DNA of 64,000 nt from Bradyrhizobium quebecense. Lineage in GTDB: Bacteria > Pseudomonadota > Alphaproteobacteria > Rhizobiales > Xanthobacteraceae. The first letter of the stretch is position 1; the number at the start of each line of letters is the position of its first letter. Where the stretch lies: the NCBI RefSeq assembly GCF_013373795.3, contig NZ_CP088022.1:8563501-8627500 (forward strand), read 5' to 3'. A program made the translations under genes and the position numbers. Under the pieces are notes generated by a model. The model was not told the origin of the DNA. It ran no database searches and saw nothing but the letters and a program-made list of their open reading frames with translations. Positions 28,764-41,426 of the stretch are shown here, in pieces.

Positions 28764-30106
28764 TGGACATGCTGCTCAACCCGCTGGACCGTCGGCACCG
28801 GCTGCGGTACGATATCCCGGTCGTGCCCGGCGCTTTCCCCTTGGTCGGGCATCTTCCCGCCATCGTCTGCGACTTGCCGCGCCTGCTGCTGCGCGCGGAA
28901 CGGACGCTGGGCAGCTGCTTCTGGCTGGATTTCGGCCCTGCCGGACACCAGATGACCTGCGTGGATCCGGATGCGTTCGCATTGCTCCGGCACAAGGACG
29001 TGTCCTCGGCGCTGATCGAAGAGATCGCGCCCGAATTGCTTGGCGGAACGTTGGTCGCCCAGGACGGCGGCGCGCACCGGCAGGCGCGCGATGCGATCAA
29101 AGCGGCGTTCCTGCCCAAGGGGCTGACCGAGGCCGGCATCGGCGACCTGTTCGCGCCCGTCATCCGGGCGCGGGTGCAGGCGTGGCGCGACCGCGGCGAC
29201 GTAACCATCCTGCGCGAAACCAGCGACCTGTCACTCACGCTCATCTTCAGACTCATGGGAATCCCCGCGCAGGACCTGCCGGGATGGCATCGCAAGTACC
29301 GGCAACTGCTGCAGTTGATCGTCGCGCCCCGGGTCGACCTGCCCGGACTGCCCTTGCGGCGCGGCCGCGCCGCCCGCGACTGGATCGACGCGCAGCTGCG
29401 CCAGTTCGTCCGCGACGCGCGCGCGCATACCGCGCGCACCGGGTTGATCAACGACATGGTGAGCGCCTTCGATCGCAGCGACGATGCGCTCTCCGATGAC
29501 GTGCTGGTCGCCAATATCCGCTTGCTGCTGCTTGGCGGTCACGACACCACCGCCTCGACGATGGCCTGGATGGTGATCGAGTTGGCGCGGCAGCCTGTGC
29601 TGTGGAACGCCCTGGTCGAGGAGGCGAAACGCGTGGGCGCGGTGCCGACCCGGCACGCGGACCTGGCGCAGTGTCCGGTCGCCGAGGCGCTGTTCCGCGA
29701 GACGCTGCGCGTGCATCCGGCGACCACGCTCCTGCCGCGTCGCGCGCTGCAGGAATTGCAACTCGGCCAACGGCGCATTCCCGCGGGCACCCATCTGTGC
29801 ATCCCGCTGCTGCATTTCTCGACATCGGCGCTGCTGCACGAGGCGCCTGATCAGTTCCGCCTGGCGCGGTGGCTGCAACGCACGGAGCCGATCCGGCCGG
29901 TGGACATGCTGCAGTTCGGTACCGGCCCACACGTCTGCATCGGCTATCACTTGGTATGGCTGGAACTGGTGCAGTTCTGCATCGCCTTGGCGCTGACCAT
30001 GCACAAGGCCGGGGTGCGGCCGCGGTTGCTGAGCGGCGTCGAAAAAGGCCGGCGCTATTACCCGACCGCACATCCGTCCATGACAATCCGCATCGGATTC
30101 TCATGA
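28763..30106 (+). CDS. cyp117: CYP117, ent-kaurene/ent-kaurenoic acid oxidase P450
   Basis: 447 residues from ATG 28763. Proline-rich hinge YDIPVVPGAFPLVGHLP; I-helix LLGGHDTTASTMAW; ExxR in EALFRETLRVHP; heme motif FGTGPHVCIGYHLVWLEL with Cys392. In rhizobial GA synthesis CYP117 takes ent-kaurene to ent-kaurenoic acid and on to the 7-hydroxy acid. No Shine-Dalgarno is seen; translation probably depends on the overlapping SDR-remnant stop. Frame intact. Confidence 0.87.
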   Translation: MDMLLNPLDRRHRLRYDIPVVPGAFPLVGHLPAIVCDLPRLLLRAERTLGSCFWLDFGPAGHQMTCVDPDAFALLRHKDVSSALIEEIAPELLGGTLVAQDGGAHRQARDAIKAAFLPKGLTEAGIGDLFAPVIRARVQAWRDRGDVTILRETSDLSLTLIFRLMGIPAQDLPGWHRKYRQLLQLIVAPRVDLPGLPLRRGRAARDWIDAQLRQFVRDARAHTARTGLINDMVSAFDRSDDALSDDVLVANIRLLLLGGHDTTASTMAWMVIELARQPVLWNALVEEAKRVGAVPTRHADLAQCPVAEALFRETLRVHPATTLLPRRALQELQLGQRRIPAGTHLCIPLLHFSTSALLHEAPDQFRLARWLQRTEPIRPVDMLQFGTGPHVCIGYHLVWLELVQFCIALALTMHKAGVRPRLLSGVEKGRRYYPTAHPSMTIRIGFS

Positions 30107-30243
30107 GCTGGGATCGCATGCCCCGTGTGGCGAGGCAGCGGCGCCGGCGACGCGCGGCATTGCTGCACTCGGTGCGACGCCGGCAACACCGCGGCGGCTT
30201 GGGGCTCGCCGTGGCCGTTTCAGGTACCAAGGAGATGAACAAC

Positions 30244-31233
30244 ATGCAGACTGGTTCCACGCTACACGACGACCGAACTGGCGTTTCCGCGCTCGGCGGA
30301 TTGGGCGCGCATGCACCCGGCAGGCTGCTGCCGGAGATCTGGATGCAGGACGGCGCAAAGCGGGTCGAACAGGCGATGGCGCGTCTTCTCTGCGCCGAAC
30401 ACGACGGTGAGACCGAGCTGATGGCGGCGATGCGCTACGCCACCTTGCATGGCGGGAAGCGCACCCGCGCCTTGCTCTGTCTGGCTGCCGGCGCACTGGC
30501 CGACACGCCGGTGCACATGCTCGACGACGTCGGCGCCGCCATCGAAATGATGCACGCCTGTACCCTGGTCCACGACGACCTGCCCGCGATGGACGACGAC
30601 GTGCTTCGCCGCGACCTTCCGACCGTGCACGTCAAGTTCGGCGAAGCCACTGCGATCCTGGTCGGCGATGCGCTGCAGGCGCACGCCTTCCTGACCCTGG
30701 CGAGCCTGGATGCGCCGGGCGACAACCGTATCGCGCTCGTGCGCGAACTGGCGCAGGCGGTGTCCGCCGAGGGTGCCGCAGGCGGGCAGGCCATGGATCT
30801 GTCGCTGGTCGGAAAGCACGTCGAGCTGGACAGGATCGTGGCGATGCACCGGATGAAGAGCGGAGCGCTAGTGCGCGCGTCCGTTCGCATGGGCGCGCTA
30901 TGCGCCATCGCGGAGGATGCCGCGCACGCTGCGCTGTACTGTGCGCTCGATCGCTACACCGCCTGTTTCGGCCTGGCGTTGCAGGTGGTCGACGACATTC
31001 TCGACGCGACAGCGGATACCGCGACGCTGGGCAAGACCCCCGGCAAGGACGCGGCGGCGCAGAAGCCGACCTGCGCGTCGATCATGGGGCTGCAGGCAGC
31101 TCGCCACTTCGCGCTGGATTTGTTGCGCGACGCCGGGGAGGCCATCGCCCCGTTGGGGCCGCGTGCGGAACGGTTGGCGCAGATGCTGCAGCGGGCCAAC
31201 GCGTATCTGTTCAAGCACGCGCCATGCGCGTGA
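30244..31233 (+). CDS. Geranylgeranyl diphosphate synthase of the GA operon
   Basis: 329 residues, trans-prenyltransferase making GGPP for the diterpene cyclases. First aspartate-rich motif DDLPAMDDD at 111-119, RYATLHGGKRTRALL substrate loop, second motif VVDDILD, and the GKTPGKDAAAQKPT loop. AAGGAG at 30229-30234 is 9 nt before ATG 30244, which I prefer to ATG 30235, directly adjacent to the Shine-Dalgarno. 137 bp separate it from CYP117. Confidence 0.87.
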   Translation: MQTGSTLHDDRTGVSALGGLGAHAPGRLLPEIWMQDGAKRVEQAMARLLCAEHDGETELMAAMRYATLHGGKRTRALLCLAAGALADTPVHMLDDVGAAIEMMHACTLVHDDLPAMDDDVLRRDLPTVHVKFGEATAILVGDALQAHAFLTLASLDAPGDNRIALVRELAQAVSAEGAAGGQAMDLSLVGKHVELDRIVAMHRMKSGALVRASVRMGALCAIAEDAAHAALYCALDRYTACFGLALQVVDDILDATADTATLGKTPGKDAAAQKPTCASIMGLQAARHFALDLLRDAGEAIAPLGPRAERLAQMLQRANAYLFKHAPCA

Positions 31234-31509
31234 TCGCGCCCGTCCGCATGGAGTCGCGCCTGTGCCGCTGCGATCGGCCGGCGGCTGCATGCTGCACTGT
31301 GTCCGAGTCCGCGGCGCCGATCGCAGCGGTTGCCCAGCACGGCCGTGGCGCGCTGCGCGCAAGCCTATGCGGCGGACCGACATCGGGCGCGTCGCCGCGC
31401 CGGAGCAGGGCGGCCGTCCGGCGCTGCCCATGCGCCGGGCCTGCGGTGACGTGCGCGGCGTCTGCCCGATCCTGGTTCTCGTCAACCGTCTGCAGAAGGA
31501 ACATCCCGC
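31234..31509. other. Spacer between GGPP synthase and CPS
   Basis: 276 bp, GC-rich, no supported gene. Ends with AGAAGGA about 10 nt before the GTG start of CPS. Confidence 0.4.
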
Positions 31510-33956
<2,447 letters not shown>

Positions 33957-34042
33957 ACGCGCGGCAGGGCGGCGGCGTGCGCGCGCTGCCGTCGGTCCGC
34001 TCCGACGCAACGCCGTCGCCCGATGCGACGGATGGAGCGAGC

Positions 34043-35062
34043 ATGAGCGACGCCGCCCTGAGCCAGCGCAAGGACGACCATCTGGACATCGTGCTGGATC
34101 GGCGAACGGCGCCGGCCACGGTCGCCGCCGGCTGGGAGTACATCCGTTTCGAACCTGCGCATTGCGCGGGTTGGACCTGACGCAGATCGACCTGCGCGCC
34201 TCGCTTCTGGGCAAGACCATGCGCGCGCCGCTGCTGATCAGCTCCATGACCGGCGGCATGCCACGCGTCGAGGCCATCAACCGGCATCTGGGCGAGACAG
34301 CGCAAGCCTTGGGGATCGCCATGTGCGTCGGTTCGCAGCGCGTGAGCCTGCAATCCCGCAACTCCCAGGGGCTAACGCGCGCGCTGCGCCGCCTGGCCCC
34401 AGACGTCCCCCTTGCTGGCCAATAACGGCGCCGCGCAACTGCGCGAGGCCGACAGCCTGGACCTGGCGCGCCGGGCGGTGGATGCCGATGGACTCATCGT
34501 CCATCTCAATCCGCTGCAGGAAGCCGTACAGCCGGAGGGCGACCGCGACTGGCGCGGCGTCCTGGCGCAGATCGCTCGCGCAGCGTGGGCGTGCCGATCG
34601 TGGCCAAGGAAGTGGGGTCGGGCCTCTCCGCCTCGGTGGCCTGAGCGCTCGTCGAGGCGGGCGTGGCGGTGATCGATGTCGCCGGCGCCGGCGGCACCAG
34701 TTGGGCCGTGGTGGAGGGCCCAGCGCGCCCGCGATGCCGCCGACGGTGGCGATGGCGTTCGCCGATTGGGGGATTCCGACCCCGGCCAGCGTGCAGGCGG
34801 TACGTCGGGCCAACGGTGAAGCTGATCGCGGGCGGGATCCGCGGCGGCGTCGACGTGGCCAAGGCCATCCGCCTGCGCGGACATCGCCGGGCAGGCGGCC
34901 GGCGTGCTGCGCGCGGCTACGGTTTCCACTGAGGCGGTTGTCGCGCATTTCGAGATCGTCATCCGCCAGTTGGCCGTCGCCTGCTTCTGCACCGGCTCGG
35001 CTGATCTGGCGGCGTTGCGTCAGGCGCGCTTGTTGCCAGCGGTGCATCTGCCCGCCGGTTGA
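34043..35062 (+). pseudogene. fni: Type 2 isopentenyl-diphosphate isomerase, multiply frameshifted
   Basis: FMN-dependent IDI-2, balancing IPP and DMAPP for GGPP synthesis. Recognisable blocks in three frames: [127 protein letters not shown]. Frame breaks near 34178, 34418, 34580 and 34710, and an in-frame TGA at about 34642, leave no usable protein. The host's general isoprenoid supply would have to replace it. Confidence 0.82.
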
Positions 35063-35236
35063 TGCCGGCGTCGCCCGCACGTGGCGGCGGGCGCCTAAAG
35101 CATTTCATTGCTTAACTGAATCGGAGGGGATTGAACTAAGCCGCTGCCGCGGCGTAGGGGGCAAGGTGGCATAGATCGCCTCCTGGCTGAGAGGATGTGG
35201 GTGTTGGAGCCCACCCCCTCAGACAGGAGTATCGAG

Positions 35237-36098
35237 ATGGCCGATTTGAGCCCTCTTCGCCGCCGCATGATCGAAGACATGACCGTCCGCAATCTGTCGC
35301 CGGCGACGCAAAGATCCTACATCAGCGCGGTTTCGAAGTTCAGCCGCTATTTTGGCCGATCGCCTGACCGGTTAGAGCTGGAAGACGTCCGCGCCTTCCA
35401 GGTGCATTTGGTCTCGACCGGCATCTCATGGCCGGCGCTGAACCAGATCGTCTGTGCGCTACGGTTTTTCTACGGCGTCACGCTCGGCGAGGCGCTCATC
35501 CCAGAGCGCATTCCCTATGCGCGAGAACCGCGCAAGCTGCCGGTCGTTCTCAGCGCCGACGAAGTGGTTCAGTTTCTTGAAGCGGTATCGAGCCTGAAGA
35601 GCCGCGCCGCGCTCACCACCGCCTATGCGGCCGGGCTCAGGGCCTCGGAGGTTGCGGGACTGCGGATCGAAGACATCGACAGCGCCCGCGGCGTCATCCA
35701 GGTGCGCCACGGCAAGGGCGCGAAGGATCGCAACGTGATGCTGTCGCCCCAGCTGCTGGGCATCCTGCGCACCTACTGGCGGCTCGCCCGGCCGCGGCTT
35801 TATCTGTTCCCTGGTCGTGACGAAGATCATCCGATCGATCAGACCGTGCTGCATGCCGCCTGCCGGTCGGCGGTGAAGGCTGCGGGCCTGACCAAGCAGC
35901 GTCACGCTGCACACGCTGCGCCACAGCTTCGCGACACATCTTCTCGAGAACGGAACCGATATCCGGATCATCCAGGTCTTGCTCGGGCACAATAATTTGT
36001 CGTCGACAGCGCGCTACACGCAGGTCGCCACCGATACGATCCGAGCGACGCAGAGCCCGCTCGATCGCCTGTCGCTGGAGGTGACGCCACCTGGATGA
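35237..36098 (+). pseudogene. XerD-like tyrosine recombinase, frameshifted (copy B)
   Basis: Identical to copy A including the extra A near 35900 that separates the first catalytic Arg region from the [10 protein letters not shown] and ARYTQVA boxes. AGGAG at 35225-35229 precedes ATG 35237. Stop overlaps the transposase start (ATGA, 36095-36098). Confidence 0.85.
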
Positions 36099-37345
36099 CC
36101 CGCAGCGGGATGCGGGTCATGACCCGCTCCGACATCCGCTCCAACAGGCCCGCCATCGAGATTGCCGATATTCTGTGCCGGCATGGCGACGCCTATCGCC
36201 GTGTACATGCCGGTCATCTGGGGCGGGTCGAGCGGCGCGTGATGAGCGCGATCGTTGCGTGCCGGACCGAGGCGCTCGGCGGCCACATGCAGGCTTGCGA
36301 CGACTGCGGCACGACACGCGTTGCCTATAATTCCTGCCGCAATCGGCACTGTCCGAAGTGTCAGGGGAGAGCCCGAGCCGCGTGGCTCGCCGCGCGTCAA
36401 GCCGACCTGCTTCCGGTTCCCTATTTCCACGTCGTCTTTACACTTCCCGCACCGATCGCCGCGATCGCTTTCCAGAACAAGGCCGTCGTCTATGCCATCC
36501 TGTTCAAGGCTGCCGCCGAGGCGATGACGACGCTCGCCGCCAATCCACGCCGGCTCGGCGGTGCGATCGGCGGCGTCGCCGTCCTCCACACCTGGGGACA
36601 GACGCTGATGCATCATCCCCACGTCCATTGCGTCGTTCCGGGTGGCGGCCTCTCGCCCGATGGTGCGCGCTGGACCGCTTGCCGACCGAACTTCTTCCTG
36701 GCCGTCAAACCGTTGTCCAGACTATTTCGCACACTTTTTCTCAAACGTCTGTCGGCAGCCTTCAACTCCGGTGCCTTGCGTTTCTTCGGCGATCTCGGAG
36801 CTCTGGCCGAGCCGGCTGCCTTTGCGGCCCACCTCGACGCCATGCGACGCATCAACTGGGTTGTTTACGCCAAGCGGCCCTTCGGCGGACCCGCACAGGT
36901 CCTGGCCTATCTCGGCCGCTACACCCATCGCGTCGCGATCGCCAACAGCCGGCTCGTCGCACTCGACGACGATCATGTCGCCTTCTCATGGAAGGACTAT
37001 CGCCAAAACAGCGCGACAAAGATCATGAATCTCAAGCCCGATGAGTTCATTCGCCGTTTCCTGCTTCATACGCTGCCTGACGGCTTCCACCGCATCCGCC
37101 ACTTCGGCTTCATGGCCAACCGCCATCGCGCTGCCAAGCTCGCCCTTTGCCGCGAACTTCTCGATCATGAGCGAACAGCCCCAAACGATGGCCAGCCGTC
37201 GCCTGTGGATTCGGAGGCTCAAACCTGGGCCGAGGTTCCTGCCTGTCCCGATTGTGGTGGCGTCATGCGCATCATTGAGCGCTTTCGACATAGCTTCAGA
37301 CGCCCCAGCCCTCGAACATCACCGTTCCGATGCGACACATCGTGA
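36095..37345 (+). CDS. IS91-family rolling-circle transposase (copy B)
   Basis: 416 residues, intact, same zinc-finger and HHPHVHC nuclease motifs as copy A, one visible difference (Trp for Arg in EAQTWAEV). Located directly downstream of, and overlapping, the recombinase gene. Confidence 0.88.
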   Translation: MTRSGMRVMTRSDIRSNRPAIEIADILCRHGDAYRRVHAGHLGRVERRVMSAIVACRTEALGGHMQACDDCGTTRVAYNSCRNRHCPKCQGRARAAWLAARQADLLPVPYFHVVFTLPAPIAAIAFQNKAVVYAILFKAAAEAMTTLAANPRRLGGAIGGVAVLHTWGQTLMHHPHVHCVVPGGGLSPDGARWTACRPNFFLAVKPLSRLFRTLFLKRLSAAFNSGALRFFGDLGALAEPAAFAAHLDAMRRINWVVYAKRPFGGPAQVLAYLGRYTHRVAIANSRLVALDDDHVAFSWKDYRQNSATKIMNLKPDEFIRRFLLHTLPDGFHRIRHFGFMANRHRAAKLALCRELLDHERTAPNDGQPSPVDSEAQTWAEVPACPDCGGVMRIIERFRHSFRRPSPRTSPFRCDTS

Positions 37346-37763
37346 GCCAAGTCATGTCGTGCACGACGATCATCATTCGTCATTTCGCTCCCAGCGTCTC
37401 GATCATCGCGGACGATGTCGAATCCGTGCTGTCACACTGCGCGACAACAACCGTCCGATGCAGCAAAAGGCCTATCGCGATCTCAGGCGAAGCGCGTCTG
37501 ATCTCAACTCTTCCAGGATGCGCACTCCTGTGTCTCTGCCTCACGCGCCGAGCCAGCAGATCGGGCATGGCGATCTCGAACAATCCCCATAGCTGCAAAA
37601 CCGCGAATAGCCTCCCGCGCCTTCGTTCAATCCGGCTTCAATGAGGTCGCGTCATAAGCGCCTGCCGCGCCCTCGCGTGAGCGCGACCTCACAGAACCCT
37701 CCAGATTCCGGTTTTTGGCGGTTTATGATTCAAGATGCTGACTGGATTGGAGGCCAGCATCGC

Positions 37764-38197
37764 ATGACCCGACCTCTTTCCCTGGATCTTCGCGAGCGTG
37801 TGGTGGCGTCGGTTTTAGCGGGCGAGAGCTGCCGATCTGTGGCGGAACGGTTTGGTGTTGCGGTCTCGTCGGTTGTGAAGTGGTCACAGCGGCAGCGGGC
37901 GACCGGCTCGGTTGCGCCTGGCAAGATGGGCGGTCACCGCAAGCCCGTGCTTGATCCGCATCGTGCCTTCATTGTCGAGCGGATCACTCAGACGCCGCAC
38001 CTGATGCTGCATGGTCTGAAGGCGGAACTGGCAGCTCGGGGGGCAAGGTCTCACACAACGCGGTCTGGCTGTTCCTGCGCCGGGAAGGACTGCGGTTCAA
38101 AAAAACACTGTTCGCCCTCGAACAAGCGCGCGCCGACGTCTCTCGTAGGCGCCAGCGTTGGCAATCCTGGCAGGCCGGACTTGATCCGGGCCGGCTG
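37764..38197 (+). pseudogene. IS630 transposase N-terminal fragment (second copy)
   Basis: Nearly identical to 3936-4370, with one G lost in the run after GCTCGGG (about 38042), giving a frameshift. It ends at GRL, just before the position where the intron interrupts the first copy, because of the deletion joint at 38198. Confidence 0.8.
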
Positions 38198-38198
38198 G

Positions 38199-38392
38199 AA
38201 GGCCATGCGAGCAGCCATCCGAAGTTTGCACATTCCCCGGCAAACGCCGGGTACGCTGGCTGAGCTTGCCCAACAGATCAATCCGCTCCTCCGGGGGGAT
38301 AGGTTATTATGGTCGGTTCAGCCGTTCAGCGCTGTTCTCTCTGGTCGACTACGTCAATCAGAAGCTGAAGGCGTGGATCATGCGAAAGTACA
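38199..38392 (+). pseudogene. ltrA: Group II intron maturase fragment, part 1
   Basis: Begins at the AAGGCCATGCGA... (KAMRAAIRSLHIPRQTPGTLAE) segment of the maturase domain, matching 7305 onward of the first intron, and is cut by IS66 at residue K in RKYK. The first 2.9 kb of the intron, including its IS256-family insertion, are absent. Confidence 0.78.
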
Positions 38393-38472
38393 GTAAGCGC
38401 TGTTCAGCGGCCACCTACCGGTTGACGGGGCGATCTGCGAGTCTGCGGTTTGTTTGAACCGTTAGGCTTAGA

Positions 38473-38910
38473 ATGGACACAGTGCATGGTGCTATCACGG
38501 AGCCGGTGAGGCGGCTTGAGGTCTTCACTGGAGCCGGCCGTCGGCGGAAGTGGAGCGACGAGGACAAGGCGCGGATTGTTGCGGAGATCGTTGCGAGCGG
38601 CGACTCGGTCTGTTCGGTAGCCCGACGGCATGGATTGTCGCCGCAGCAGTTGTTTGGTTGGCGCCGTCAGTTGCGAGATGCTGCGGTCGATTATTCCGAA
38701 GAGCAAGAAGTAGAGTTTGTGCCGGCGGTGGTGGATGCCGTAGTGCCGGCGCCCGCTCTTGGCCGTGAGCGCAAAGCGGTGCGCTGCAAGGCCAAGACGG
38801 ATTCCGGGATCATCGAGATCGAAGTTGACGGCATCACGATCCGGGCCGGTCGTGGTGCGGATACGACGATGATTGCGTCGATCGTCCAGACACTGAAGGC
38901 GAGCCGGTGA
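38473..38910 (+). CDS. tnpA: IS66 TnpA accessory protein
   Basis: 145 residues, intact. MDTVHGAITEPVRRLEVFTGAG, HTH in SVCSVARRHGLSPQQLFGWRRQL, C-terminal EIEVDGITIRAGRGADTTMI. The last four bases overlap the tnpB start (GTGA). Confidence 0.82.
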   Translation: MDTVHGAITEPVRRLEVFTGAGRRRKWSDEDKARIVAEIVASGDSVCSVARRHGLSPQQLFGWRRQLRDAAVDYSEEQEVEFVPAVVDAVVPAPALGRERKAVRCKAKTDSGIIEIEVDGITIRAGRGADTTMIASIVQTLKASR

Positions 38911-39263
38911 TTGGTCCGTCGGGTGCGGTCCGGGTGATGGTGGCGACCAAACCGGTAGACTTCCGCAAGGGGATGGAAGGGCTTGCGACCCTGGTGCGCG
39001 AGAGCATGCGGGCAGACCCATTCTCGGGCGCTGTCTATGTGTTCCGGGCCAAGCGGGCGGATCGGATCAAGCTGGTGTTCTGGGACGGAACGGGTCTGTG
39101 TCTGTTCACCAAGAGGCTCGAGGATGGGATCTTCCGCTGGCCGAAGGTCGAGGACGGCGTGATGCGTCTGTCGGCGGCGCAATTGTCGGCGCTGCTGGAA
39201 GGACTCGACTGGCGCCTTGTGCATGAGGCGCGGGAGACGCCGGCGCCAACGCGAGCGGGATAG
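38907..39263 (+). CDS. tnpB: IS66 TnpB accessory protein
   Basis: 118 residues from GTG 38907. VMVATKPVDFRKGMEGLATL, VYVFRAKRADRIKLVFWDG, RLSAAQLSALLEGLDW: IS66 Orf2 family, intact. Overlaps tnpA by four bases. Confidence 0.85.
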   Translation: MIGPSGAVRVMVATKPVDFRKGMEGLATLVRESMRADPFSGAVYVFRAKRADRIKLVFWDGTGLCLFTKRLEDGIFRWPKVEDGVMRLSAAQLSALLEGLDWRLVHEARETPAPTRAG

Positions 39264-39337
39264 TTGTTGGCGGCACTGCGGCGAAGTGAATCAAGAGCGT
39301 GGGATGTGTCGCCAGATGGCGGCGAATATGCTCTGAA

Positions 39338-40811
39338 TTGGGTGTGAGCGACGCCCTGCCTGACGATCCCGAGACGCTGAAAGCGATGCTGCTTGCGGAG
39401 CGGTGCGAGAGCGAACGGCTGCGTCAGATCATCAAGGAATTGCAGCGACATCGGTTTGGCCGGCGGGCAGAGACGCTGCCTGAAGATCAGATGCTGCTGG
39501 GCCTGGAAGACGTCGAGCAGGTCGCCGCATACAACGAGACGGCGCAGGACGTGAGCGCACCTGAAGGCCGTGAGGTGCAAGCCGGTAGGCGCCGCGTCAA
39601 CCGTGGCGCCTTGCCGGCGCACCTGCCGCGGATCGAAGTCGTCGTCGACATCGAGGACAAGACCTGTCCCTGCTGCCAGGGCGAGTTACATCGGATCGGC
39701 GAGGATAGAAGCGAGCGGCTGGACTTGGTCCCGGCGCAGTTCCGGATCCTCGTGACCCGGCGTCCCAAATACGCCTGCCGCGCTTGCGAGGACGGTGTCA
39801 TGCAGGCGCCGGCCCCGGCCCGGTTGATCGAGGGCGGACTGCCGACCGAAGCAACCGTCGCCCAGGTTCTGGTGTCCAAATATGCCGATCACCTGCCGCT
39901 CTATCGGCAGGCTCAGATTTACGCCCGCCAGGGCATTGAGCTCGATCGTTCGACGCTGGCGGACTGGGTGGGACAAGCAGCCTTCCACCTGCGTCCGTTG
40001 CATGAGCGCCTCCTCGGCAAGCTCAGGCGACGGCCAAAGCTGTTCGCCGACGAGACAACGATGCCGGTGCTCGATCCTGGCCGTGGGCGCACCAAGACCG
40101 GTCAGCTCTGGGCCTATGCAGCGGACGACCGGCCGCGGGGCGGTGCCGATCCGCCGGGCGTTCGCCTATGTCTATGCCCCCGATCGCAAAGCCGATCGGC
40201 TAATCGCCTATCTCGCAGGCTTCGAAGGGATCCTGCAGGTCGATGGCTATGCCGGCTATGGCAAGCTCGCCGAGCGTGGCGATGTCCAACTTGCGTTCTG
40301 CTGGTCGCACATGCGACGTAACTTCTATCGGCGAGTTCTACGCATCGAAAGGGACATCCGTGGTCGCGGCGCCGAGGAGCGCCGTCTCGTTCGGCAGCAG
40401 ACAATCCGGGCGCTGGCGGAAGCCTTCGAGCGATGGCTCCGTGCAAAGCTCGCGTTGATCAGCCAAAAGGGCAAGTTGGCCGACGCCATTCGCTATGCGC
40501 TCTCACGCTGGGAGGGCCTGACGCGCTTCATCGACGACGGTCATATCGAGCTCGACAACAACACTGTCGAACGATCGATCCGTCCGATCACGCTGAACCG
40601 GAACAATGTGCTGTTCGCGGGCTCTGACGGTGGTGCCGAGCACTGGGCCATCATCGCATCACTGGTCGAAACCTGTAAGCTGAACGACGTCGATCCGCTT
40701 GCCTACTTGACCGACGCGCTCACCAGGATCGTCAACGGTCATCCGAATAACGAGATCGATCACCTGCTGCCGTAGGCCTATTGCCGTCACGACCTCAAAG
40801 CTGTGGCCTGA
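39338..40811 (+). pseudogene. tnpC: IS66 TnpC transposase with frameshift, 54-bp deletion and stop
   Basis: Probable TTG start; SDALPDDPETLKAMLLAERC, CPCCQGELHRIGEDRSERLD, DETTMPVLDPGRGRTKTGQ. The frame shifts near 40160 (PPGVRLCL for PPGVAYVYAP). Compared with the copy at 52800, eighteen codons (ELATPGPAPIASEALKHI-type) are missing after RRNFY, and the final LLPWAY is LLP-stop (TAG at 40773). Inactive. Confidence 0.85.
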
Positions 40812-40832
40812 AAACAGCGCTTACAAAGTACA

Positions 40833-41021
40833 AGGGCTTCCGTACCCACAAAACCGGTGCTTCGCTGTTCTTGCGAAAGCTGGCTCGGAATAACGCGGAG
40901 CTGCTCGTACACTGGCAGTTCTTCGGAACGACCACGTTCACCTGACGGGAGCGGTGTGAACCGAGAGGTTCACGCACCGTTCTGCGAGAGGCCGGGGGTG
41001 AAAATCCCCCGGCCTACTCAC
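40833..41021 (+). pseudogene. Group II intron 3' end (maturase tail, domains V and VI)
   Basis: Continues the maturase C-terminus (HKTGASLFLRKLARNNAELL) and then domain V at 40949-40983 and domain VI, ending CTACTCAC at 41021, identical to the first copy. Sequence after this is IS630 of another type. Confidence 0.82.
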
Positions 41022-41320
41022 CCCAGCGCCAACACCAAAATGGCGCGGCGTTACGGGCGCTCGCCACGCGGCGAGCTATGTCGTGCAGCTATCCCACACG
41101 GACATTGGAAGACGACGACATTCACCGCTGGATTGCGCTCCGACGGTCTGATCGCGCCGCTTGTTCTGGACGGTCCTTCTCCAAACTGAAAGCGCTGTTG
41201 CGGGCCGCCGCAGCGCGCACCATGCCCGATCTCTGGCAAGCAATCGCCAACGCTCTCAAACGCTTCTCACCCGAGGAATGTCAAAATTATCTCGTCGCAG
41301 CTGGCTACGACGCAACGTGA
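41022..41320 (+). pseudogene. Different IS630-family transposase, C-terminal exon with internal deletion
   Basis: NTKMARRYGRSPRGELCRAA and HGHWKTTTFTAGLRSDGLI, then a jump to SKLKALLRAAAARTMPDLWQ and FSPEECQNYLVAAGYDAT. The DNLGSHK and LNPIEQ catalytic blocks are deleted. This is not the same IS630 type as at 7690, although the same intron precedes it. Confidence 0.75.
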
Positions 41321-41426
41321 TCGGAAAAAGCTCCAAGTGTTTTCAAAGTATTCCGGCCGCGCTTAAGGAACCCTTGATCGACCTATCCGGCAAACTTCGT
41401 GCTTACGCAGAATCGCCTCAAACCGC

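Larger units (their letters stand above)
35133..37703 (+). mobile_element. IS91-family element with tyrosine recombinase, copy B (2571 bp)
   Basis: Same unit as copy A in opposite orientation, inserted into the IS630 sequence GGGGATTCCGG. The uninterrupted site is visible in the first IS630 copy at about 3877-3882. GATT is present on both sides (35129-35132 and 37704-37707). Confidence 0.9.
38393..40824 (+). mobile_element. IS66-family element (2432 bp) with an 8-bp target duplication
   Basis: Ends GTAAGCGCTGTT (38393) and AACAGCGCTTAC (40824). Perfect 8-bp duplication AAAGTACA at 38385-38392 and 40825-40832. Carries tnpA, tnpB and a damaged tnpC. Closely related to the outer IS66 at 52786-58434. 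Confidence 0.9.
35098..41320 (+). mobile_element. Second IS630/group II intron relic, broken by IS91-type and IS66 insertions
   Basis: The left end AGCATTTCATTGCTTAACTG (35098) is the same as in the 3845 element. It is interrupted at GATT by the IS91-type copy B (35133-37703), continues as the IS630 N-terminal exon (37764-38197), is then deletion-joined to the 3' part of the group II intron (38199), which is split by an IS66 (38393-40824), and ends in a C-terminal exon of a different IS630 type (41022-41320). Confidence 0.78.

Noticed and set aside
27379..29514. A 711-codon minus-strand frame over the P450 genes
   Set aside because: Shadow of GC-rich CYP114/ferredoxin/CYP117 coding sequence; composition is Arg/Ala/Ser-rich with no motif.
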